Source of the DNA: an uncultured Verrucomicrobiales bacterium | GTDB taxonomy: Bacteria; Verrucomicrobiota; Verrucomicrobiia; Verrucomicrobiales; Akkermansiaceae | NCBI GenBank assembly: GCA_937916135.1 | Contig: CALFTQ010000123.1 | Location: forward strand, 1 to 20,978 | DNA length: 20,978 nucleotides | Reading direction: 5' to 3' | Shown here: one piece after another, positions 12,844 to 19,676 of the stretch | How the letters are laid out: each line of letters opens with the position of its first letter | Position numbering within the stretch: the stretch's first letter is position 1 | The notes under the pieces: model-generated | The model's input: only the letters and a program-made list of their open reading frames with translations | The model's database searches: none | What the model was told of the DNA's origin: nothing | Translations under genes and position numbers: made by a program

Positions 12844-15800
12844 TTACTTGCGGCGACGGCGTGCTGCAAGAGCTGCCAGAGCCAGTAGGCCAAGCGTGCT
12901 TGTGGTGGGCTCGGGTACGTTCAGGCCGGAAATGGTGATGACCAGGCTTCCTACATTATCGCCCGTACCGGCAGCGTACTGCACGGTAGGTACGCTTGCC
13001 GTCTCCACGGCAGCCAGTGTGCGCACCGCCGCAGTCGCGCCGCCGAAGCTGGCATTCTGGCTGACCAGGGCTTCATACAGCCAGCTCGTGGTATCGAAAC
13101 TCACCAGGCTTGAAATATTCTCCGGCAGCACGAAATCGCTGCCATATCCGCTCAGGGTGATAGTGAGGTCATAGGTGCCGGACTTCTCCACCGCACCAAG
13201 CACATCCAGATTCAGGGTAAGGGTAGCATCGGAATTTCCCGAAACCGCAAGACCATTGGTATAACTCAGCGAGCCGTGAGTCTCCCCACCGGCTTGTGCA
13301 TCCACCTGCGGGGTGGCATCCAGAGTGAACGCACCCATGGTCAGCTTCGCGGCAAACCCCTCCACATTCTTCAGCTTCACCTCGGTGGTGGAAGAAGCCG
13401 CAGCCAAGGTAGTGTTTGTGAGCACCATGTTTTCAATGGTGAAGGTGGTTTGATCCTGCAGACGCACCAGAGAATTCGAGATGCTGCCCTTGGCACCACC
13501 AGCAGTATCCGCAGCGCTGATGCGGCCTTCCTTCACAGTCACATTGCTCAGGGTAGCACCGTTCTGGCTGATTTCCACATTGCCGGCGGTGATGGAGTTG
13601 CTCTCGCCATTCAGCGAAGCACCCGAAATTGTCACCGTGCCCGCACTGCTGATCTCGTTCGCATTCAGCGCACCGCCACCCAGCTGAATATCAGCCGTAG
13701 CGCCGGTTTCCACCGTCAGACTCTCCAGCGACAGACTGGTCCCTGCTGTGCTCGCGGTGTAGGCGTAATTACCCCCTTGCTGCACTGTCATGTTGCGGAC
13801 TGTCAGTTCACCTTCCAGCGTGATGGTTTCGTGGGTATTCTCATTGCTGCCGAAGACGACATCCACCCGCTCCGGTGGGCTGATGATTTCATCCCCCGTG
13901 GTCCAGTTGTCAGAGCTGTTGTTCCACTTGCCGTCCCCCGCGCCATTGCTCCAGGTAAGGATGGTCGGGCTTGTCTTATAATAAAGCACATCATTTTTCC
14001 ATACAAAATGGGATGCATCCAGGGCGGCTCCTGTTTCATCTACAAAAGTCAGGGTTCCGGTATTCCAGCCTTGCAGCGTGCTGTTCTGCATGCTGATCAA
14101 CTGCTGAGCCTCACTTGCATGCCCAGCAAAGCCACTCAGCTGAATGACCGCCGACTCCGCCAGACTCAGCGTGCCAGTAAAGGTCAGCGCCGCGTTCTCC
14201 GCAAGCCCTTCACCATAAACAAACTTCAAGGTGCTCTGGTTATCAAATGCCAGACTTCCGGCCGACACTACATTCCCCTGGCCGACTATTTCAAGCATCG
14301 TGTCAGAAGCAAATGAGAGAACTGAATCCGCATGGTTCAGAATACCATTCCGCAACTGCACAGCAGCACGGTTTTCCACGGTAAGACCCGCGCCCTTGAT
14401 TTGGGCCGAATCCACAATTTCCAGGCGGCCACCCTGAAGCTGAATGTTTGTTTTGAATTCGCTGCAGCGGGAATTGGCAATTTCTTCATCGCTGATGACT
14501 ATTTCGTCCTCTGCTATACCCGCATTCAGTTTGGCAGTCTTCAAGTCTGCCACCGTATTGGCACCTGTGAAACGAATCGTACCATCGCCCGTCACTGTTG
14601 AACCATCGGCTGCCGTATAACTGCCATTAAATACTACTTGAACCCCCGCGCCGGACCGACCGCTGTATACAGAGTCATGAATTTCTATTTTCTTACCGGC
14701 AGCAGCCATGAGACGAAACTGCGATACATCCTCATGCCCGGTTGCAGACGTATTCTCATTCGAACCGTATTTCGTACTGTAATACAAACTGCGCAGGCGG
14801 AAGGAATCGCCGGATTGCTCATAGTTCCCCCGCAGCAATACGTCCTCATTACCCTCAATGCTGATGCCACCCAAGGCATAAACAGCACCACCCACCGCCG
14901 TGCCCGCAGCAGATTTAGCGTAGTTACCCGTTATCTCCACCTTACCGGTATTACCACTGATGTCAACCTTACCTCGTGCAAGCTCAGCGTATACCGCACC
15001 ACCCATGGCATACCCTTTTGCCGCATCTGCATGGTTTCCGGAAAGAGTAACCCCCTCGTTACCCGATATCCGCAAAGCGTATGTCTGGCCACTCACACTA
15101 TGCCCCACATAAAAGGCACCACCCGCAGAAGCCGCAGATGCTATACCGCTGGAAGAAGTGTAATTCATTCCGGAGGAGGTATAGTTGTCTGTTATCAGAA
15201 CATCCCCCAGATTGCCACTGATATCTGCCAGGATGACGCGAGCGGCACCACCCTGTGCCCCATATCCGGTTGCAACCGCTGCGTTTTCTGCCATGATAAC
15301 TGCCCCGGTTTTTCCTCCGTAGGAAGCCGTGCCTTCGGTGCCGGTGATGTTCAGGGAGGCCGTATTCGTTATTCCGTAGATTGCACCACCAGCTGCCTGT
15401 ATGTTCATTGTAGCGATAGCGCGCCGGGACTCGGCCTTATTTGTATGAATCAGCACACCGGCCTTGTTGTCGGCCATATTCATCGTTGCGCTATTCATGG
15501 CAACCGCACCGCCAAATGCACGTCCGTGTTCATGCGTGGCCTCATTTTTGGAGATGGTCACCAGACCCTTATTGTCCGATATGGAAAATTGCCCTGACTG
15601 GTAGACATATACGGCACCGCCTTCTGCATTTTTAGAGCTTACAGTCCCCGTGTACGAACTGACGGAATAGGCACCCGTAGCCTGGTTTCCGCTGATTGTG
15701 ACTTCCTGGTTGTTATCAATGGTCAATGTGCTGTTTTTTCCCAGTATGCCGATGGCTGCACCTCTTACATGGTACTTCTCTGAATTATACTTGGAGACGA

Positions 15801-16359
15801 CATTATTCAGCAGGCTGACATTGCCACTGTTGTTGCTTATTGATATGGCTGAGTTATTGCCACGGGAAGCCAGTGCCCCATGATAGGTGTAGGTGAGCGG
15901 TCTGTTGGTAGTACTTGAGGTAGCAGTAGCAAGATTACCATTCGTATTGCCACTGAGCGTAAAGTCATTGACGCCGTATACATTGAACTCCCGTACAAGA
16001 TCTGTGCTGTACCAGACACCACCATTCGTCATACCGCTCATGTCCAGGTTCACCGGAGCATCTGTATCGGATGTAAAGAACAAAGCGCCATTGCTTATCA
16101 GATAGTTCTTGCTTTTTGTTGTATCATCAACCAGATACACCGTATTATCCTCTGATGATTCCGGAGCCTTCAAAATAAAGGCGTAACGATATGAGGTGTA
16201 ACTGCTTTTAGGCAAAGCTGAGGGATCGGAAACATCCGGAACGCTGGTACAAGAATCAGGCACATTCACTTCTGCTGAAACGGAATAACAGAACATGGGC
16301 AGTGTCACAGCTATACCAAGCAAATGACGCAGCAGGGTGACGGGAAGATGCAGTTTCAT
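12844..16359 (-). CDS. Giant Pmp-like surface protein with PEP-CTERM sorting signal
   Basis: A 1171-residue exported protein. Signal peptide 1 to about 30 (LPMFCYSVSA then EVNVP). Residues about 150-570 carry at least seven GGA(I/V/F/A) motifs alternating with ISGN, LSGN and ITGN segments, the pattern of Chlamydia polymorphic membrane protein repeats and right-handed beta-helices. A Trp/Asn module (WSNGAGDGKWNNSSDNW) near 830-850 resembles autotransporter-associated repeats. The C-terminus is VPEP (1148-1151), a hydrophobic helix and RRRRK, a PEP-CTERM signal for exosortase-type processing. No autotransporter beta-barrel follows, so it is anchored differently from Pmp proteins. The ATG at 16359 is chosen; TTG 16410 lies inside the promoter. 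It is probably an adhesin or structural surface protein; the ligand is unknown. Confidence 0.85.
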   Translation of the reverse strand: MKLHLPVTLLRHLLGIAVTLPMFCYSVSAEVNVPDSCTSVPDVSDPSALPKSSYTSYRYAFILKAPESSEDNTVYLVDDTTKSKNYLISNGALFFTSDTDAPVNLDMSGMTNGGVWYSTDLVREFNVYGVNDFTLSGNTNGNLATATSSTTNRPLTYTYHGALASRGNNSAISISNNSGNVSLLNNVVSKYNSEKYHVRGAAIGILGKNSTLTIDNNQEVTISGNQATGAYSVSSYTGTVSSKNAEGGAVYVYQSGQFSISDNKGLVTISKNEATHEHGRAFGGAVAMNSATMNMADNKAGVLIHTNKAESRRAIATMNIQAAGGAIYGITNTASLNITGTEGTASYGGKTGAVIMAENAAVATGYGAQGGAARVILADISGNLGDVLITDNYTSSGMNYTSSSGIASAASAGGAFYVGHSVSGQTYALRISGNEGVTLSGNHADAAKGYAMGGAVYAELARGKVDISGNTGKVEITGNYAKSAAGTAVGGAVYALGGISIEGNEDVLLRGNYEQSGDSFRLRSLYYSTKYGSNENTSATGHEDVSQFRLMAAAGKKIEIHDSVYSGRSGAGVQVVFNGSYTAADGSTVTGDGTIRFTGANTVADLKTAKLNAGIAEDEIVISDEEIANSRCSEFKTNIQLQGGRLEIVDSAQIKGAGLTVENRAAVQLRNGILNHADSVLSFASDTMLEIVGQGNVVSAGSLAFDNQSTLKFVYGEGLAENAALTFTGTLSLAESAVIQLSGFAGHASEAQQLISMQNSTLQGWNTGTLTFVDETGAALDASHFVWKNDVLYYKTSPTILTWSNGAGDGKWNNSSDNWTTGDEIISPPERVDVVFGSNENTHETITLEGELTVRNMTVQQGGNYAYTASTAGTSLSLESLTVETGATADIQLGGGALNANEISSAGTVTISGASLNGESNSITAGNVEISQNGATLSNVTVKEGRISAADTAGGAKGSISNSLVRLQDQTTFTIENMVLTNTTLAAASSTTEVKLKNVEGFAAKLTMGAFTLDATPQVDAQAGGETHGSLSYTNGLAVSGNSDATLTLNLDVLGAVEKSGTYDLTITLSGYGSDFVLPENISSLVSFDTTSWLYEALVSQNASFGGATAAVRTLAAVETASVPTVQYAAGTGDNVGSLVITISGLNVPEPTTSTLGLLALAALAARRRRK

Positions 16360-16381
16360 AATCAACTTTACTAGAAACGTC

Positions 16382-16410
16382 ACTATACCATTTTTATTTT
16401 CTGAAATCAA
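16382..16410 (-). promoter_or_regulatory. Promoter of the Pmp-like gene
   Basis: Minus strand: TTGATT (16410-16405), exact 17-nt spacer, TATAGT (16387-16382). Start site near 16375 gives a leader of about 16 nt with no Shine-Dalgarno sequence before the ATG at 16359. Confidence 0.7.
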
Positions 16411-16664
16411 ACTTTAAAACGTATGAAATCAATTTTCGGGGAAAATTTTCCTGTACCACGGCAAGTGTATGAATCAAGGTATATCATAAAACCGGCGGGC
16501 GGCCTGGTGAGGGGTAGCTCATTTATCAGCTAATTTAGCCGATAATTAGCCGTCATTAGCCGATAGCGGCTAAAATTAGCCGTGGAAAGTCTCTTGGGTG
16601 CGGTTCACATGTTCTGCCAATCCGCCGCAGAAATTTCCAATTTGGGGACCTCTAAAAACTCACC
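16411..16664. other. Non-coding upstream region of the Pmp-like gene
   Basis: No credible ORF in this 254-bp stretch. It contains the phased TTAGCCG array (listed separately) and, at 16631-16653, a fossil half of the REPIN-like flank (AAATTTCCAATTTGGGGACC) next to copy 3. Confidence 0.6.
16535..16582. promoter_or_regulatory. Phased TTAGCCG operator-like array
   Basis: TTAGCCG occurs at 16535, 16546, 16556 and 16576, spacings of 11, 10 and 20 bp, so all four lie on one face of the helix. An inverted copy CGGCTAA at 16567-16573 forms a perfect 7-bp hairpin with the third copy (loop ATAG). The array lies about 150-200 bp upstream of the Pmp-like gene's start site. Its position suggests a regulator-binding array; the regulator is unknown. 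Confidence 0.6.
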
Positions 16665-16777
16665 AAATTGATGTTTGTCGTTGTCGGGGCACGGGACTTC
16701 AGTCCCGAAATAACGGTGCTTCCAATCGGGACTGAAGTCCCGTGCTCCGACAGAGTTCCCCCACAAATTCCCATTTG
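16665..16777 (+). repeat. REPIN-like palindromic doublet, copy 3 (full length)
   Basis: 113 bp, the same length as copy 1 and in inverse orientation: core 16683-16751 with spacer AAATAACGGTGCTTCCAAT, outer stem GTCGGGGC/GCTCCGAC, and flank AGAGTTCCCCCACAAATTCC identical to the complement of copy 1. It lies between the ankyrin remnant and the Pmp-like gene's upstream region. Confidence 0.9.
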
Positions 16778-16804
16778 CTGGTTAGTTTTGAGTTATTAGG
16801 TTCC

Positions 16805-16939
16805 CTATTTGGTGGCGCCGTGGGCTCGGAGGAGCTGCTCAACCTCGCGGTCCTGGCACTCCACCGCCCACTGGAGCGGGGTGAATCCGCCCCGGTCCGG
16901 CAGGTCGGGGCTGGTGCCTTTCCGGCATGGGTGGTACCA
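16805..16939 (-). pseudogene. Ankyrin-repeat remnant behind ribE
   Basis: Minus-strand reading from directly after the ribE stop, in the same frame, to a TAG at 16807-16805 gives 44 codons. They include DRGGFTPLQWAVE and REVEQLLRAHGA, a near-complete ankyrin repeat (D, G, TPL, A, V, LL, GA at consensus positions). It has no start codon of its own. It may be the 3' remnant of an ankyrin gene lost at this junction. A read-through extension of riboflavin synthase is possible but not supported by that family. Confidence 0.5.
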
Positions 16940-17539
16940 TTACGACGGGATGCCGGGCATTTTGAGCTTTTCCACGTATTTGGCAATCATATCGACCTCG
17001 ATATCGACGATGCTGCCGGGGGCGTAGGTGTGCATGATGGTGCGCTCCCAGGTGTGCGGGGTAATCCAGAACTCCAGCTCGGCGGGGCCGGTGATATTGG
17101 CCACGGTGAGGGAGACGCCATCGATGGCGATGCTGCCTTTGTCGATGACGTAGCGCATGTATTCCTGGGGGATGGCGATGCGCACCATGTGGTCCTGCCC
17201 CACCGGGGTGATAGAAGTGACGCTGCCGGTGGTATCGACATGGCCCATGACAAAGTGCCCGCCGAAGCGGCCATTGCCGCCCATGGCGCGCTCCAGGTTG
17301 CAGAGGGAGCCCACCTGCAGCTGCCCCAGGCTGGTGACGCGCAGGGTCTGCGTGAGGAGGTCGAACTCCACGCGCGTGCCCTCTACTTTATCGACGGTGA
17401 GGCAGCAGCCATTCACCGCCACAGAATCCCCCAGCGCAAGCTCTGCCGCAAAGGGAATCTCCACCGCATAGCGCGCGCCCTGTGCTACGGGCGTGCGTTC
17501 CAGCACCTTGCCGGTGCATTCCACGAGTCCTGTGAACAT
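16940..17539 (-). CDS. ribE: Riboflavin synthase alpha subunit
   Basis: A 199-residue riboflavin synthase that dismutates two 6,7-dimethyl-8-ribityllumazine molecules into riboflavin and a pyrimidinedione, in the cytoplasm as a trimer. It starts with the diagnostic MFTGLVE. Two lumazine-binding barrels are present: GDSVAVNGCCLTV (37-49) and the matching GSIAIDGVSLTV in the second half, with GRFGGHFVMGHVD (90-102) opening the second. Length is normal. The ATG at 17539 lies 6 nt after the antiporter stop, so the genes form one operon with no separate promoter visible. No FMN riboswitch or other rib gene is in the window. The C-terminus after KLKMPGIPS is followed in frame by an ankyrin-like remnant. 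The gene is called ribE or ribC in different organisms. Confidence 0.96.
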   Translation of the reverse strand: MFTGLVECTGKVLERTPVAQGARYAVEIPFAAELALGDSVAVNGCCLTVDKVEGTRVEFDLLTQTLRVTSLGQLQVGSLCNLERAMGGNGRFGGHFVMGHVDTTGSVTSITPVGQDHMVRIAIPQEYMRYVIDKGSIAIDGVSLTVANITGPAELEFWITPHTWERTIMHTYAPGSIVDIEVDMIAKYVEKLKMPGIPS

Positions 17540-17545
17540 AGATCT

Positions 17546-19471
17546 TTAGTTGCCGAAGTAAATGAAGTTATACAGGCAGAAGATGATGAAGGTGGGCAGC
17601 GCGGCCCAGAGGAAGAGCTGCAGGGCGCTGATGCCGTTCTTGAAGTACTTGCCCAGGATGGCCTGGCCCGCGGGGTTCGGGGCATTGGCAATCACGGTGA
17701 GACCGCCGCCGGTCACGGCACCGGCCACGATGGCGTAGCGGATGTGCTCCGGCAGGTTGGGCACGGTGCTGGAGAGGAAGGTGACGGAGGCGTTGTCGTT
17801 GAACGCGGTCAGGATGCTGGCCAGCCCCATGGTGGCGGTGGCGCCCAGCTCAGCCAGGGCCTGCAGCACCGGCTGCATCCACCAGCCCTGCACACCGCCC
17901 AGGATGAGCAGCCCCGCCAGGAAGAAGGCCACCAGCAGCGGCACCTTGATGGAGAAGGCATTCTGATACTGCGGCGTGGCCATGGTGAAGCCCAGGAAGA
18001 AGAGGAAACCGCCGATGAAGATGGCCGGGTGGTGGGCAAAGTATACCGTCCACACCAGGAAGAAGATGGACACGCCGTATACCCAGGCGGGAATGACGTC
18101 CTGGCGGTCCTCCCAGGAGGTGGGCACCGCGCTGTCGAACGCGCTGTTCAGGCGCTGCACCTCAGCCAGGCGGGTGAATTCCTTGCGGAAGATGAAGAAG
18201 TAGATGATGTTGGAGATGATGATGCCTACGATGGCTTTCCAGCCGAAATGCACGAACATGTGCGCCATGTCCCAGTTCCACTTGCCGGCCACCATCACGA
18301 TGGGCGGCGCGGCAAAGTGCGTGAGCGTGCCGCCCACGGATACATTCACGAAAAGCAGCGCCAGCGTGGCATAGCACAGCGCCGGGGCGGGCTTCAGGTG
18401 GTAGAATTTCTTAGCCAGCAGAATGGCCGCCAGGGTCATGGCCGCAGGCTCGGTGATGAAGGAACCCAGCAGCGGCGCAATGCAGAGCACGGAAAGCCAC
18501 CAGGCTGCCGGAGTGCCGCCCCCCATGCCGGCGCCGAATTTGAGCGTATTCTCGGCCAGGCGGTAGATGGGGCGGGAGGAGGCGATGACCATGATGACCG
18601 CCACGAAGAGCGGCTCGGTGAAGCTGGTGTCGCGGTCGATGTAGCGCAGGAAGTCATCCATGCTGTAGTAGTGCTGGCAGACCAGCGCAAAGGGGATAAT
18701 CCACAGGCCGAACACCACTTCCACCTCGCCCAGGAAGTGGCAGAGCGTGCTGCCGAAGGAGACCGGCATGCGCTGCTCCGGGTGCAGAATGCGGAACTTT
18801 TCCTCGCGCAGCTTCTGCTTGTGCGCCTTTTCCATGTGGTGGGCCCACTTCTGGAACATGGGGGCCATGAAGGTGTGCAGAATGGCCAGCAGGAAAATAA
18901 GTGAGGCGGCCAGGTTGAAGTTATCCACCTTCACGCGGTGTACCAGCTTGTCCCACAGCCCCATGCCCTGCTCAGCCTTGGAATAGATTTGCAGCGGAAT
19001 GGGGAAGCGGCTGTATTGCAGCTTGCCGGCGGTGTAGTGGTGGCTCCAGGCGGCCAGCTGGCCGTTCGGGTCGGCGTGGTACACGGTCTTGCCGCACTCC
19101 GGGCAGGGCTTGTGCGCCATGGGCAGGGCAAACTTCACCTTCATGGCGGCATGCTCCAGCACGCTGTGGCCATCGTACGCGTGGTGCTCGTGGGAAAGGT
19201 AGGCCTGCAGGGCCTCCAGGCTCATGGATTCCGCAGCGATAAGCAGCGCGTTGCTCGCATTCGGGCAGAGGTTGAGGCTCTTCACCAGCGCCTCCTTGGC
19301 CTCGGCCTCTGCGCGGATTTCCTCCACGGTGGGTACCGCAGCTGTGCCGTGGTGCACACAGGCCGGCTGCTGGGGCGATTGTTCAACGGGGACGAGTTCC
19401 TCCTGGGCCTGCAGGTTGCCCAGCAGAGCTGCCATGCCCCAGACTATTGTTGCAATGAACCACTTGCGCAT
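17546..19471 (-). CDS. Putative Na+/H+ antiporter (PF07399-like)
   Basis: A 641-residue inner-membrane protein resembling the putative Na+/H+ antiporter family within the ion-transporter superfamily. Signal peptide or first helix 1 to about 22 (ends LQAQ). A soluble region follows to about 185, with Cys123 and Cys126 in HKPCPECGKTVYH, a possible metal or redox site. About eleven hydrophobic segments run from 190 to the end. Conserved-looking polar motifs in the membrane part are FITEPAAMTLAA, NDNASVTFLSS and ANAPNPAGQAILGKYF, the last typical of this family. Transport specificity is not proven. ribE starts 6 nt downstream. Upstream is a weak TAGTAT about 30 nt before the ATG. A long open frame on the opposite strand is a codon-bias artefact. 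Confidence 0.85.
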   Translation of the reverse strand: MRKWFIATIVWGMAALLGNLQAQEELVPVEQSPQQPACVHHGTAAVPTVEEIRAEAEAKEALVKSLNLCPNASNALLIAAESMSLEALQAYLSHEHHAYDGHSVLEHAAMKVKFALPMAHKPCPECGKTVYHADPNGQLAAWSHHYTAGKLQYSRFPIPLQIYSKAEQGMGLWDKLVHRVKVDNFNLAASLIFLLAILHTFMAPMFQKWAHHMEKAHKQKLREEKFRILHPEQRMPVSFGSTLCHFLGEVEVVFGLWIIPFALVCQHYYSMDDFLRYIDRDTSFTEPLFVAVIMVIASSRPIYRLAENTLKFGAGMGGGTPAAWWLSVLCIAPLLGSFITEPAAMTLAAILLAKKFYHLKPAPALCYATLALLFVNVSVGGTLTHFAAPPIVMVAGKWNWDMAHMFVHFGWKAIVGIIISNIIYFFIFRKEFTRLAEVQRLNSAFDSAVPTSWEDRQDVIPAWVYGVSIFFLVWTVYFAHHPAIFIGGFLFFLGFTMATPQYQNAFSIKVPLLVAFFLAGLLILGGVQGWWMQPVLQALAELGATATMGLASILTAFNDNASVTFLSSTVPNLPEHIRYAIVAGAVTGGGLTVIANAPNPAGQAILGKYFKNGISALQLFLWAALPTFIIFCLYNFIYFGN

Positions 19472-19570
19472 AATTAAGTTCAGAAAACGTTCAGCGCCAT
19501 ACTAGCACATTCACTCCCCCCTTGGCGAGCAAAAAAGTCGATATTTGAAAAACGGCAGGAAGTTTGTTTT

Positions 19571-19641
19571 TCTCGAAGCACGGGACTTCAGTCCCGATTA
19601 AACTCACTGCGGTTTCGGGACTGAAGTCCCGTGCTTCGAGA
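19571..19641. repeat. REPIN-like palindromic doublet, copy 4 (divergent core)
   Basis: 71 bp. The ACGGGACTTCAGTCCCG arms are identical to other copies and the spacer is again 19 nt but different in sequence (ATTAAACTCACTGCGGTTT). The outer stem is TCTCGAAGC/GCTTCGAGA instead of GTCGG(A/G)GC/GC(T/C)CCGAC and still pairs perfectly. The AAATT flanks are absent. It lies between the antiporter start and the methyltransferase stop and could terminate the latter. Confidence 0.88.
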
Positions 19642-19676
19642 TTGAATTACCCGCTGCAATCCCGTTGGCTGCTGGC

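Noticed and set aside
13276..15597. Plus-strand open frames inside the Pmp-like gene
   Set aside because: They are antisense to a continuous 1171-codon gene with signal peptide, repeats and sorting signal, and show no domain.
16742..18904. Long plus-strand open frame opposite ribE and the antiporter
   Set aside because: Same artefact; the sense frames match known families with intact motifs.
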